Counted from the first letter of the stretch, positions 51,144 to 61,747 are shown. The stretch: DNA of 64,000 bases from Fructobacillus broussonetiae (GCF_018437275.1 NZ_JAAMFK010000004.1:1-64000); one strand, 5' to 3'. Numbers and translations are program-made. Notes: generated by a model not told the origin, from the sequence alone.

Positions 51144-52655
51144 TTACCAATGCTGAGCCGAGGCAGGAATGTGCTTTCCTCCTAGTGAGAGCGCCCCTTG
51201 GTCATACACCTTCTGGTTTTGCACCCAAGTCTCTTTATCCTTGATGGTCAGACCAACTGTTGGCCCAAAAGTACAGTCCCCCGTAAAGGACGTGATGGTG
51301 AAGTTGTCATCGTTTTCGTCTTTTGGCGGAAGAACCGTGTAGGCGTAGGTGAACTTCTTCGTGTTCCGCTTGGTATTTGAACCAAGCACCAAACCCGTCT
51401 TGTTCAACTTCTCGTACGGACCATCAATTCCATCCGTCGAGACGTAGCCGTACAAGAAATTCTCATCCTTGAAGCGCTTGTCCGTTGTCGCCAAGGACTT
51501 GCCTTGGAAGCACGTGAACAGGTACCACTTGTTCTTATAGAAGAAAAGGTCGGGTCGCTCCGTGATATCGTTTGCCGAAGAGGTCATCAAAAGCGGCGGC
51601 TTAACCGTTTTTACCGTGAAGTCTGGATTCAATTCCAGAAGACCAATGGCGCCCGAAGCCAGGGCCGCCTTTGAACCCAGCTCGTTATTCGTTGCCATCT
51701 TCTTGCGTTCGCTCGTGTAGGACTCCAGTGAGCCGTAATCTTCAGGCGAGTTCAAGGTCACTTGGCCGTCACCATACTTCTTTCCTGTGTTTCCTTCAAA
51801 GGTCAGGTAGTAATGACCGTTTGCTGCCACAAAGTGTGGGTCGCGCATGGCAAAAGAGTCGTTTTTACTCTTAATCTGGTTCACGGTTTGGTAAATCTTG
51901 CCGTCACCTAAGAAGACGGTCTTGTGATCCGAGGCCTTTTGGTGGTTAACCTTCAATCCAGAGTCCCAGTTCGAACCGTCTTTTGGTTCGACACTAACCC
52001 GAACGGTGGAAAGGGACTGCGCCTGACCGTGCTTTGTCATCGCTCCGGTGTAAAAGACACGAATGGTGTCGTCTTCAGGGTTCATCATGACAGACGACCC
52101 CGACCACTCATTGTTAATTTTTTTAATCGTTTTGTCCGGATTGTCCGTCCCCTCCGTAAAGGAATTCAAGACATAGCCCAAGTAAATCCATGAGCTAGGA
52201 TCCGTTTTCTTATCGTCAATCTTTTGGGCAAAGAGAGCCATCTTGACGCCCTTCTTATCCCGCCTTTTTCCAACGGCTGAAAGGGCGATGGTCAAACGGT
52301 AACCGTGATAATTAGCCACGCGACCATCTTGGTCGGTGACGGGCCATGAATCCCAGAGGGAGAGAGGCTTGACCTGTCCGTCCTTTGGGTCGATTCCCTT
52401 TGCGTCAGGAATTCTTTGTGCGCTTTTATCGGCATCAAAAGTTGGCATCGCAAATCGACTGTCCTTCATCTGACTCGGAATGTCTGACAAATCTAAACGG
52501 GTAAAGTGAGCGATACCACTTGCTTGCGGATTACTCTTGCCGAGTGGTTGCTGATTAATGCCGAGTAAAATGGCGGTTGTGGTGAGAGACCCCATCAAAA
52601 TCGCAATGTAGGAAAACTGCTTGTGCCTTCCAAGAAAGGATCGATACCGATACAT
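51144..52655 (-). CDS. levansucrase, GH68 fructosyltransferase
   Basis: 503 aa. N-terminal signal anchor (~14-33), then the five-bladed GH68 catalytic domain with the full triad: nucleophile Asp102 in LWDSWPV, transition-state Asp272 in MRDPHF, acid/base Glu366 in ITERPDLF; also EWSGSS (183-188). No N- or C-terminal repeats or LPxTG, so it is the compact type near 500 aa, probably secreted. It splits sucrose and builds levan or fructo-oligosaccharides. Inulosucrases share the fold, so the linkage type is not certain. Single gene with a structured leader. Confidence 0.92.
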   Translation of the reverse strand: MYRYRSFLGRHKQFSYIAILMGSLTTTAILLGINQQPLGKSNPQASGIAHFTRLDLSDIPSQMKDSRFAMPTFDADKSAQRIPDAKGIDPKDGQVKPLSLWDSWPVTDQDGRVANYHGYRLTIALSAVGKRRDKKGVKMALFAQKIDDKKTDPSSWIYLGYVLNSFTEGTDNPDKTIKKINNEWSGSSVMMNPEDDTIRVFYTGAMTKHGQAQSLSTVRVSVEPKDGSNWDSGLKVNHQKASDHKTVFLGDGKIYQTVNQIKSKNDSFAMRDPHFVAANGHYYLTFEGNTGKKYGDGQVTLNSPEDYGSLESYTSERKKMATNNELGSKAALASGAIGLLELNPDFTVKTVKPPLLMTSSANDITERPDLFFYKNKWYLFTCFQGKSLATTDKRFKDENFLYGYVSTDGIDGPYEKLNKTGLVLGSNTKRNTKKFTYAYTVLPPKDENDDNFTITSFTGDCTFGPTVGLTIKDKETWVQNQKVYDQGALSLGGKHIPASAQHW

Positions 52656-52699
52656 GATTCTAAATAGCCTTCATTCTTTAGTTATTAGAATCATTATAA
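52654..52699 (-). promoter_or_regulatory. levansucrase promoter/leader with Fur-type box and start-codon hairpin
   Basis: Plus-strand TTAGAATCATTATAA (52685-52699) is a near 7-1-7 Fur/PerR box; read on the minus strand it contains the -10 TATAAT. TTAGAATCAT (52685-52694) and ATGATTCTAA (52654-52663) are a perfect 10-bp inverted pair, so the mRNA 5' end could fold back onto the start codon region. The SD (AAGG, 12-13 nt upstream) lies in the loop. Confidence 0.5.
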
Positions 52700-52810
52700 C
52701 AAAGTGGTGGAAAGGTGGCGTTAAATAAAAAAGCACGCCGAATTCATGAAGAATCGGAATGTTTTTGGTTAGTTAGGGCACAGGCCTATCTTTTTCTTAA
52801 ATCTGCACGC

Positions 52811-52868
52811 ATAATTCAGTTAGCAAAGAAGCCGAGACGGCGACGCAGACCCTCCAAAGGAGGTGAGT
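52811..52868 (+). promoter_or_regulatory. leader of the third peptide gene with sequestered ribosome site
   Basis: A possible -10 CATAAT lies at 52810-52815. Hairpin GCCG-AGA-CGGC (52831-52841) precedes CCTCC-AAA-GGAGG (52851-52863), in which the anti-SD pairs directly with the SD. Translation would be blocked unless the structure opens. Confidence 0.5.
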
Positions 52869-52871
52869 TAT

Positions 52872-53027
52872 ATGCCCGAAATACTTGTATTTCGAGGAGG
52901 TATGGTGAAATCCGATGAGAAAGGATGCGTCATGCAGGAGTTTCTTGAATTTCTTTTTGAGAATCTTGAGTCCGCTGCGAAAGTAGTTGAAATCATCAAG
53001 AACCTCAAGGAAATTTTCAAGAAATAA
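52872..53027 (+). CDS. 51-aa (or 31-aa) amphipathic peptide, candidate type I toxin
   Basis: A frame of 51 codons with a canonical SD (aaaggaggtga) 5-6 nt before ATG at 52872; an internal ATG at 52932 also has an SD (aaagga) and would give a 31-residue peptide beginning MQEFLEFLFENLES and ending LKEIFKK. The 31-residue part is an amphipathic helix that opens like the 39-aa peptides (MNEFLQFL, MEEILKTI). It faces a convergent small RNA and ends at a shared bidirectional terminator. Not recognised; a PSM- or bacteriocin-like secreted peptide is the alternative. Confidence 0.55.
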   Translation: MPEILVFRGGMVKSDEKGCVMQEFLEFLFENLESAAKVVEIIKNLKEIFKK

Positions 53028-53143
53028 AAAGCAACCATCTCGCTTTGACGAGTAGATGGTTGCTTTTGTAATCATTAACTAGTCGCCGTTTTTGCGGCTT
53101 TGCTAAGGGCTTCCGGTTGCCTCCGGAAGTCCTTTTCAATTGC
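53028..53143 (-). ncRNA. candidate antisense RNA facing the third peptide gene
   Basis: Minus strand: -10 TATACT at about 53144-53149, then hairpin CTTCCGG/CCGGAAG (53112-53132), hairpin GCCGC/GCGGC-like around 53089-53102, and the terminator shared with the peptide mRNA (AAGCAACCATC ... GATGGTTGCTT, 53030-53066). Convergent RNAs with one common terminator are the hallmark of par/Fst-type systems. The -35 is poor. Confidence 0.45.
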
Positions 53144-53204
53144 TAGTATAACATGAGTTGTTGATCGCAGCAGGTTTTTTATGAATGATTGGAATATTTA
53201 TAGA

Positions 53205-53300
53205 AATAAAAAAGCAATCCTCTCGCTTTGACCGGCTGATGGTTGCTTTAGCAATTTATCACTAGTCGACGTTTTCGGTGACACTGATATCCTATCATGG
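53205..53300 (-). repeat. degenerate second copy of the third module's RNA end
   Basis: AAAAGCAATCCTCTCGCTTTGAC ... GATGGTTGCTTT repeats the terminator at 53028-53066, and CACTAGTCGACGTTTTCGG repeats AACTAGTCGCCGTTTTTGCGG. There is no peptide gene beside it, so this looks like a decayed or orphan antitoxin copy. Sequences are given in fragments. Confidence 0.5.
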
Positions 53301-53419
53301 TTTGTTTGAATTTTTAGGCGTTATTCGTTATCATAATAGTCGTCATTTGAATAATTAAAAAGATTTGTCGAAATTGGTCTACTGGTCTAGCCCGACTAAT
53401 GAAAAAGAAAGAATATTTC

Positions 53420-55212
<1,793 letters not shown>

Positions 55213-55230
55213 AACGATAGATTTTTACTA

Positions 55231-55260
55231 AAAAAGACCGCCTGTAAGGGCGGTCTTTTT
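55231..55260 (+). terminator. terminator of pyrG
   Basis: AAAAAGACCGCC, loop TGTAA, GGGCGGTCTTTTT. Confidence 0.88.
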
Positions 55261-55285
55261 CTGGCGAAAAGGATATAATGGACCT

Positions 55286-57085
55286 ATGCTAGCAAAAACC
55301 TCAAAACATATTGAACAAAAACTGTCGCTTTTGCCAAGCGAACCTGGTTCCTACCAGATGAAGGACTACCAGGGGAAAATTATCTATGTCGGGAAGGCCA
55401 AAAACCTAAAGAACCGTGTCCGCTCCTACTTTAAGCAGGACCACGAGTGGAAGACTGCTGAACTGGTTTCAAACATCGTCGACTTCGACTTCATTGTAAC
55501 CAATTCCGACAAAGAGGCCTTTTTGCTCGAAAACGAGCTGATTAAAAAATATAAGCCGTACTACAACATCCGTTTGAAGTACGGAACGGGTTATCCCTAC
55601 ATCAAGATTACCCAGGAAAAGGATCCACGCCTTGCTTTGGTTTCCGAAGTGAAGAAGGACGGCGCCTTTTACTTTGGGCCTTACCCAAACGTTTACGCGG
55701 CCCAAGAGACCCTTCACTTTTTAGAGAAGAACTATCCTTTGCGCCGTTGTAAGGGTCGTCAGGGACGGCCTTGCCTCTACTATTCCATGGGACAGTGCCT
55801 GGGTGCCTGCTTTAAGCACGTACCAAAGGAAGAATACGATGCGCAGGTCGAGAAGATTAAGAAATTCTTGTCTGGTGACACCAAGGTCGTGAAGCGTCGT
55901 CTCCAAGAAGAGATGAGCTCGGCTGCTGAGAACATGGAGTTCGAACGAGCCGCTGATTTGCGTGATCAGTTGAAGTACATCGATGAGACCGTTGAAAGCC
56001 AGCGGATGCTCTCAAAGGATTCAACACCACGCGACCTTTTCAACTACTACCTCGACAAGGGCTGGATGACCGTTTCGGTCTTCTTCTTGCGACAGGCACG
56101 TTTGATTCGGCAGTCGAAACAGACTTTTGCCGTGGTTTCAGACGGTGTGGATGAACTGACGACCTTCATCCAGCAATTCTACTTGCAAAAGAACATCCAA
56201 AAACCAAAGGAAGTCTTGGTGCCTGACGTCATCGATACTGACCTGTTGTCACAGGCGTTGGATTTGCCCGTCCGCACACCGGTCCGTGGTGAAAAAAAGG
56301 ACCTGCTCGATTTGGCTGGTAAGAACGCTCGGATTTCGTTGGAAGAAAAGTTCCGCTTGATGGAGCTAAACGAACAGAAGACGACGGCGGCGATGAAGGA
56401 AATTACGGACGCCCTTGGTATCTCTATGGGGCACCGCATCGAGGCCTTCGATCACTCGCACACACAGGGGGATGAAATCGTGTCTGCGATGGTCGTCTTT
56501 GAAGACGGTCGTCCAAACAAGGATCTCTACCGGAAGTTCAAGATTCGAACGGTGACGCACGCCGACGAATGGGCGGAAACGCAGGAAGTGATTCGCCGTC
56601 GCTACTCCCGCTTGTTAAAAGAACACGACGACCTGCCGGACTTGATTCTGATGGACGGTGGTCTGGCTCAGTTGCACGCCGCAAAGGAAGTGCTGGAAGA
56701 CGAGCTTGGACTAGACATTCCCGTCGCTGCCATGGTCAAAAACGATAAGCACAAGACGGCCGATTTGATTTCGGGTAAGACCGAAGAGATTGTGCCCTTG
56801 GATCACCGTTCCCAGGGATTCTTCTTGTTGCAAAGGATTCAAGACGAAGTACACCGCTTTGTCATCACCTTCCACCGCAAGTCTCATTCAAAGAAGTCCT
56901 TGGCTTCTCGTTTGGACGCGATTTCTGGTGTTGGACCAAAGACCCGCCAGAAGTTGCTCACGAACTTCGGGTCGCTTTCTAAGATTGAACAGGCCTCACC
57001 GGAAGAATTGCAGGAGTTAGGACTGTCAAAGAAGACGGCCCAACTCGTTCACTGGTCACTATCACAGTCTAAGGTGGATAAGTAA
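55286..57085 (+). CDS. uvrC: excinuclease ABC subunit C
   Basis: 599 aa. N-terminal GIY-YIG nuclease (PGSYQMKDYQGKIIYVGKAK), Cys-rich stretch RRCKGRQGRPCLYYSMGQC, UVR motif (EMSSAAENMEFERAADLRDQ), RNase-H-like C-terminal nuclease (IEAFDHSH) and helix-hairpin-helix tail (ISGVGPKTRQKLLTNFGS). It makes both cuts in nucleotide excision repair. uvrA and uvrB are not in the window. No good SD is visible for ATG 55286, in the short spacer after the pyrG terminator. Confidence 0.97.
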   Translation: MLAKTSKHIEQKLSLLPSEPGSYQMKDYQGKIIYVGKAKNLKNRVRSYFKQDHEWKTAELVSNIVDFDFIVTNSDKEAFLLENELIKKYKPYYNIRLKYGTGYPYIKITQEKDPRLALVSEVKKDGAFYFGPYPNVYAAQETLHFLEKNYPLRRCKGRQGRPCLYYSMGQCLGACFKHVPKEEYDAQVEKIKKFLSGDTKVVKRRLQEEMSSAAENMEFERAADLRDQLKYIDETVESQRMLSKDSTPRDLFNYYLDKGWMTVSVFFLRQARLIRQSKQTFAVVSDGVDELTTFIQQFYLQKNIQKPKEVLVPDVIDTDLLSQALDLPVRTPVRGEKKDLLDLAGKNARISLEEKFRLMELNEQKTTAAMKEITDALGISMGHRIEAFDHSHTQGDEIVSAMVVFEDGRPNKDLYRKFKIRTVTHADEWAETQEVIRRRYSRLLKEHDDLPDLILMDGGLAQLHAAKEVLEDELGLDIPVAAMVKNDKHKTADLISGKTEEIVPLDHRSQGFFLLQRIQDEVHRFVITFHRKSHSKKSLASRLDAISGVGPKTRQKLLTNFGSLSKIEQASPEELQELGLSKKTAQLVHWSLSQSKVDK

Positions 57086-57125
57086 AGCGTCCTGATGGTA
57101 GTTTAAACAGGGACACGCTTTGTCT
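57084..57125 (+). terminator. terminator of uvrC
   Basis: AAAGCGTCCTG ... CAGGGACACGCTTT, stem with a two-base bulge, T-rich tail. Confidence 0.55.
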
Positions 57126-57156
57126 CCCGGGATTGCCTTTTGGCTTTACAACTAGT

Positions 57157-57223
57157 CAAGTCCGGGGCACCCCAGGCCCAAATTCAGTGCGCTGCATGCT
57201 GAATCTGGTACGGGTCGGACTTT
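57157..57223. repeat. palindromic element made of two dispersed motifs
   Basis: Left CAAGTCCGGGGCACC (57157-57171) and right GGTACGGGTCGGACTTT (57207-57223, minus-strand AAAGTCCGACCCGTACC) face each other; between them ATTCAG and CTGAAT (57182-57204) form an inner inverted pair. The whole ~67-bp unit could fold as one hairpin. Lies in the 350-bp uvrC-obg spacer. Confidence 0.55.
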
Positions 57224-57271
57224 GGTAGAAAAGAAAACATATAAAAGCGTGATTTTTGTAAGGAAAATCTC

Positions 57272-57312
57272 AAGGTTCTAAAGTATGAAATTATTTTCTT
57301 TAGAACCTTTTT
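57272..57312 (+). terminator. terminator with no gene in front (uvrC-obg spacer)
   Basis: AAGGTTCTAAAG ... CTTTAGAACCTT plus T-run: a 12-bp perfect stem. A possible -10 (TATAAA, ~57240) lies 30 nt upstream, so it may end a very short RNA or act as an attenuator for obg. A later -10-like TATAAT near 57330 probably drives obg. Confidence 0.6.
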
Positions 57313-57436
57313 CATTTGCCCAAAAGAGGGTATAATTATAGTCATATTGCTACTTTTCAGCTAGTAAAGCAGGCGGTTCTGTGATAAACTTATATGTCTG
57401 AAGTACGATGTTTGAAAGAAAAGGAGAAACCGGTTC

Positions 57437-58756
57437 ATGGCATTCGTTGACCAAGCACAAGTAGAATTAAAAGCCGGAAAGGGAGGCGATGGAATCGTCT
57501 CCTTCCGTCACGAAAAGTTTGTCGCCATGGGTGGTCCCTTTGGAGGTGATGGAGGCCACGGTGGTTCCATCATCTTGAAGGTGGACGAAGGACTCCGCAC
57601 GCTGATGGACTTCCGTTACAACCGCCACTTTAAGGCACAATCCGGTGGTAAGGGTGGAACCAAGGGAATGACCGGTGCTTCCGCTGAAGACCGTATCATC
57701 AAGGTCCCACAGGGAACGATTGTTTCTGATGCCGACACCGGTGAAGTCCTCGGTGATTTGGTCCATGAAGGACAAACTCTCCTGGTTGCTCGCGGTGGTC
57801 GCGGTGGTCGTGGAAACATCCACTTTGCCACGCCGGCTAACCCAGCGCCTGAACTTTCTGAAAACGGGGAACCTGGACAAATCCGCAACATCAAGATGGA
57901 GATGCGGGTTTTGGCCGACGTTGGTTTGGTTGGCTTCCCATCCGCCGGTAAGTCCACTTTGCTTTCCGTTGTTTCAAACGCAAAACCAAAGATTGCGGCC
58001 TACCACTTTACGACGATTGATCCAAACATCGGAATGGTCCGTCTCTCAGACGACCGTGACTTTGTTATGGCCGACTTGCCAGGGTTGATTGAAGGTGCTT
58101 CCGAAGGTGTCGGTCTTGGATTCAAGTTCCTCCGTCACGTGGAACGCACCCGTGTCATCCTCCATTTGGTTGACATGTCAGGTATTGAAGGACAGGATTC
58201 TTACACCCAGTACCGTAAGATTTTGACCGAGTTGGAACAATACGATCCAACCATCTTGGAACGTCCGCAAATCGTTGTGGCAACGAAGATGGACATGCCT
58301 GAATCTGAAGCCTTCTACCAAGAATTCGTGAAGCAGGTAAAGGCTGATTCCGGTTTGAAGGAAACACCTGAAATTATGTCTATTTCAGCCGTGACCCACA
58401 AGGGTGTTGACGAACTCTTGCGCGCAACCGCCGATATGTTGGACAAGGCACCCGTTGCCGAAGCCTACAAGGTACAAGAAGAAGCCGCCGAAAACGAGAA
58501 GGTTTACAAGTTCGAAGAAGAGAATTCTGACCTTTCCGTTGACTGGGATCAAGAATACGCATGCTGGATGATTTCTGGTAAGGAAGTCGAAAAGTTGGCC
58601 GCGATGACCAACTTGCAGCGTGAAGCGACCGTTATGCGCTTTGCCCGCCAGATGCGCCACATGGGTGTTGATCAAATGCTCCGTGACGCCGGTGCAAAGG
58701 ACGGCGACGACGTTCGCGTTAACAATACAAACTTTGTCTTTGAATATTCTGATTAA
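57437..58756 (+). CDS. obg: GTPase Obg
   Basis: 439 aa. N-terminal Gly-rich Obg fold (1-158; [16 protein letters not shown]), G domain with [11 protein letters not shown] (G1), [16 protein letters not shown] (G3), ATKMD (G4), and a C-terminal OCT domain (~360-429). It binds the 50S subunit, takes part in ribosome maturation and responds to (p)ppGpp. SD aaaggag. In many bacteria it follows the L21/L27 genes; here it stands alone. Confidence 0.97.
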   Translation: MAFVDQAQVELKAGKGGDGIVSFRHEKFVAMGGPFGGDGGHGGSIILKVDEGLRTLMDFRYNRHFKAQSGGKGGTKGMTGASAEDRIIKVPQGTIVSDADTGEVLGDLVHEGQTLLVARGGRGGRGNIHFATPANPAPELSENGEPGQIRNIKMEMRVLADVGLVGFPSAGKSTLLSVVSNAKPKIAAYHFTTIDPNIGMVRLSDDRDFVMADLPGLIEGASEGVGLGFKFLRHVERTRVILHLVDMSGIEGQDSYTQYRKILTELEQYDPTILERPQIVVATKMDMPESEAFYQEFVKQVKADSGLKETPEIMSISAVTHKGVDELLRATADMLDKAPVAEAYKVQEEAAENEKVYKFEEENSDLSVDWDQEYACWMISGKEVEKLAAMTNLQREATVMRFARQMRHMGVDQMLRDAGAKDGDDVRVNNTNFVFEYSD

Positions 58757-58757
58757 G

Positions 58758-58784
58758 AAAAAACCTGGGCGACCAGGTTTTTTT
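58758..58784 (+). terminator. terminator of obg
   Basis: AAAAAACCTGG, loop GCGA, CCAGGTTTTTTT. Confidence 0.88.
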
Positions 58785-58792
58785 AGCAGGAT

Positions 58793-58894
58793 TAAGTCTG
58801 GCCCGGGGGCTGTGATGCCCCACGGGCCGTTGTGCAAAGAGCGTGCGTACCGGTTTCGCTCCTTTAGGAGCGGGACGGGTGCGGAGGCGACTTT
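58793..58894. repeat. ~100-bp element bounded by inverted dispersed motifs
   Basis: Left TAAGTCTGGCCCGGGGG (58793-58809) and right GGTGCGGAGGCGACTTT (58878-58894, minus-strand AAAGTCGCCTCCGCACC). The inside holds further GC-rich inverted pairs (GCTCC...GGAGC at 58858-58872; GGGCTGTGATGCCC at 58806-58820). No coding sequence with SD. MITE-like or REP-like arrangement. Confidence 0.5.
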
Positions 58895-58943
58895 TATAAT
58901 AATTTAAAAAGGGTGGCAAGCGCTATCCTTCATGGAGAACGAT

Positions 58944-60362
58944 ATGATTTTACCCGAATTAACCGCCGAGTTTGACAAGAACTTCAAGGCAAAAACGCCC
59001 ATTCAAGAGGCCTTATTCGAACGCTTGAGCGAAGGGGAATCCCTCTTTGGTTTGGCACCAACCGGTTCTGGAAAGACCCTGGCCTTCGCCTTGCCTTTGC
59101 TGTCACGTCTTGATTTGTCAAAGAAGGGCCACCAACTCTTAATCTTGGCGCCTTCCCAGGAATTGGGTGCGCAGTTGGCCCAAGTGATTCGCCCTTATGC
59201 TGCTTTGATTGGTGTCAAAGTCGCTGCCTTGATCGGTGGTGCGAATGGAAAGCGCCAGGCCGACAAGTTAAAGAAGGAAAAGCCAGCCGTCGTGGTTGGA
59301 ACGCTTGGCCGGATTCAAACGATGATTGACGGAAAGGCCTTGAAGACCAACAACTTCTCGATGTTGGTGGTGGACGAAGCCGACGCGACGTTGACAGACG
59401 AACACAAAGACGATTTGGAAAAGTTGGCTGACAACTTGCCAAACTTGAAGCAGGTCACACTCTTTTCTGCCACTTCTGGTGTCAATCTGGCCTGGGTGCA
59501 AGAACTCTTCGGTCAGTCCGTAAAGCCCGTTTCCGTTGGCCAACAGTCGCCAAAGGAAATCGCGCACACCTACTTGCACGTTGACGCTCGTTCAAGCCAC
59601 AAGGTCTTAATCGAACTGGCCCGTCGTCACGTTCAAGCCCTCGTGTTCTTCAACTCCATCAACGCCTTGGTTGCCGCACAGGCAGCTTTGCGTCACGAAC
59701 ACGCCTCCGTGATGTCCGTTGGAAACAACGAGAAGTCCCACTTGAAGCGAGCAGACGCCTTGCAGGCCTTCAAGAAGGGCAAGCTGGACTTGCTCTTGGC
59801 CACGGACGTTGCTGGTCGTGGACTGGATATTAGCGGTTTGCCACTCGTCGTAAACGCGCAGGTGCCACGTAACTTGACGGCCTACTTGCACCGCTCTGGT
59901 CGTACCGGTCGTGCCGGCATGCCTGGTCAGGTGTTGATGCTTGGAAACGGCCACGACATTCGACTGTTGAAGCAATACCTTCCTGACGAATTGGAATTGG
60001 ATAAGTTCTCTTGGGCATCCGTTGATGACAAGAAGACGAAGGCGGCTTCTGCTGCGCGTCGTGATCGCTTTGCTGATTGGGAAGATGATGGTGGCAAGGA
60101 AGGTGATGACCGTGTCGCAGACGAACTAGCACCACGCTCGATTGCCTCAACGAAGAAGCAAAAGCCGGGTGCACGGTCACAGGTTAAGCGTTCTAATGAT
60201 GGTGCTTCTTCTGTTAAGAGACCTGGTCAAGGCTTTGCGGCTAAGAAGGCTGCAGCTCGCAAGAAAAACGATCCAGAGGCCCAAAAGAAGGTGAAGCAAA
60301 AGCACCAAGCCCGTAAGAAGAAAAACAAGGGTAAGCCTAAATGGGCGCAAAAAAGAGACTAA
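58944..60362 (+). CDS. DEAD-box RNA helicase
   Basis: 472 aa from ATG at 58944 (GGAG 7-8 nt upstream). Motifs in order: Q motif TPIQEALF, motif I APTGSGKT, Ia, motif II VVDEADATL, motif III SAT, motif V ATDVAGRGLDI and motif VI HRSGRTGRAG. The C-terminal ~115 residues are Lys/Arg-rich and low-complexity, probably an RNA-binding tail. Resembles CshB/YfmL-type small helicases in ribosome assembly or cold adaptation; exact member uncertain. Confidence 0.92.
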   Translation: MILPELTAEFDKNFKAKTPIQEALFERLSEGESLFGLAPTGSGKTLAFALPLLSRLDLSKKGHQLLILAPSQELGAQLAQVIRPYAALIGVKVAALIGGANGKRQADKLKKEKPAVVVGTLGRIQTMIDGKALKTNNFSMLVVDEADATLTDEHKDDLEKLADNLPNLKQVTLFSATSGVNLAWVQELFGQSVKPVSVGQQSPKEIAHTYLHVDARSSHKVLIELARRHVQALVFFNSINALVAAQAALRHEHASVMSVGNNEKSHLKRADALQAFKKGKLDLLLATDVAGRGLDISGLPLVVNAQVPRNLTAYLHRSGRTGRAGMPGQVLMLGNGHDIRLLKQYLPDELELDKFSWASVDDKKTKAASAARRDRFADWEDDGGKEGDDRVADELAPRSIASTKKQKPGARSQVKRSNDGASSVKRPGQGFAAKKAAARKKNDPEAQKKVKQKHQARKKKNKGKPKWAQKRD

Positions 60363-60370
60363 TTTGTAAG

Positions 60371-60404
60371 AAAAAAAGCCACGCTAAGGAAAGCGTGGCT
60401 TTTT
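60371..60404 (+). terminator. terminator of the helicase gene
   Basis: AAAAAGCCACGCT, loop AAGGA, AGCGTGGCTTTTT. Confidence 0.88.
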
Positions 60405-60454
60405 ATATTTGGAAGATAAGTGGCTTCTTCATGTCGTCTTAGACTGTCGCCGAT

Positions 60455-61747
60455 TTAGTTGGCCTTGTTTTTCATTGCTAAGAAGTAAAAGGGAACGGCC
60501 AGGACTAACGCACCGAGTCCCCAGAGTAAATTGCTTGGTGCAACATGGCTGAGCAGCCAGAAGGAAGCCAACAATCCGACAATGGGGATGAGTGGTCCAA
60601 ACGGAATTCGGAAACCGTTTCCGTCGTGTGCCCTCTTTTTACGGAAGACAAGAACCGCTAGAATGGTTGGAATAAACTGGGCGAAGCGAGAGACAGCCGA
60701 AATCTGTGCTAACACCGCAAATGATCCGGAAAGGGCAATGATAAGCGAAGCGGTTCCCGAAACTAGGATAGCAACGAAGGGCGCCTCACGTCGGTTCTTC
60801 TTCTTTAGGACGACTGGCATCATCCGATTTTCTGCCAAGGCGACCCCCGAACGCGGTGAAACGAAGGATGAGGCGATGCAGAGCCCGCCGATGGAAAGTA
60901 GTGTTCCAAGGGAGATGAGGTGGCCACCGAAGTTACCAGCGGCGGCCTGGAAGGTGTCTCTCAGTGGAACCGTTGAAGTGGCGAGCTGATTACCTAGGAC
61001 ACCGATGGAAGTGACCATCACCAGAATGTAGACCGTTACGACCGTTGCAAGTGAAATCAACAGGGCGCGTGGCAGGTTCTTCTGCACGTTTTTCATGTCA
61101 CCGGCCGTGATAACCACTCGCTCAAAACCAGAGAAAATGTAGAACAGAGTAATCGCCGCCGTTGCAAAATTCGGCACCGTCGTGAGCTTCGAAATGAAGA
61201 AGGGGTCAAAGTGTGCGGGCTTGATAAAGAAAAGTCCAACGATGATAACCAACAGAATTGGCGTGAGTTTTCCAACGGTCACCACGTTAGAAATGATGGT
61301 GGTGAGGCGAACACCAGAGATGTTTAAGGTGATCAAGAAGAGGTAGAGACTAACGATAATGATAATCTTGGCACTCGGGTTCGCCAAGGCGGGAAAGATA
61401 CCACCCAAAGCCGTTGCAAAGGCGGTGTACATCGTTCCTTCCGCAATAATCCAAATTGCCCAGGTCACAAAACCAACCTCGTAGCCGACAAAGTGTCCGA
61501 AGGCCTCTTTGGCATAGACGTACGCGCCACCGGTTTCTTTAAAATAGCTGGCACATTCCGCAAAGCAAAGAGCAATGCAAAAAGCGAGCGCGGCATCAAA
61601 GAGAAGGACCAGGATACTTGCGGGACCGAAAAGCTTCATACCAGTTGATGGAAGTAAGAAGATTCCTGAACCGATAATCGCGTTAATCCCAAACAAAATA
61701 AGGGAGAAGAACCCCATTTTTGATGCTGCTTGTTTTTCCTGTGCCAT
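60455..61747 (-). CDS. APC-family amino acid permease
   Basis: 430 aa, twelve helices, SD gggag 5 nt upstream of ATG. Helix 1 carries FFSLILFGINAIIGSGIFLLP, followed by FKETGGAYVYAKEAFGHFVGYEVG, the pattern of the APA/LAT branch of the APC superfamily. Substrate unknown. It differs from the T-box permease at 48884 in family branch. Single gene; the 240-bp spacer to mutM contains its promoter and the mutM promoter. Confidence 0.88.
   Translation of the reverse strand: MAQEKQAASKMGFFSLILFGINAIIGSGIFLLPSTGMKLFGPASILVLLFDAALAFCIALCFAECASYFKETGGAYVYAKEAFGHFVGYEVGFVTWAIWIIAEGTMYTAFATALGGIFPALANPSAKIIIIVSLYLFLITLNISGVRLTTIISNVVTVGKLTPILLVIIVGLFFIKPAHFDPFFISKLTTVPNFATAAITLFYIFSGFERVVITAGDMKNVQKNLPRALLISLATVVTVYILVMVTSIGVLGNQLATSTVPLRDTFQAAAGNFGGHLISLGTLLSIGGLCIASSFVSPRSGVALAENRMMPVVLKKKNRREAPFVAILVSGTASLIIALSGSFAVLAQISAVSRFAQFIPTILAVLVFRKKRAHDGNGFRIPFGPLIPIVGLLASFWLLSHVAPSNLLWGLGALVLAVPFYFLAMKNKAN

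Noticed and set aside
52872-53027. Double-glycine bacteriocin precursor reading of the 51-codon frame (Gly-Gly at 9-10)
   Set aside because: The leader before GG is too short and lacks the usual pattern; no ABC exporter with a peptidase domain or immunity gene nearby.
58620-58907. 95-codon frame at the end of obg
   Set aside because: Overlaps obg, its terminator and a GC-rich repeat; no SD.
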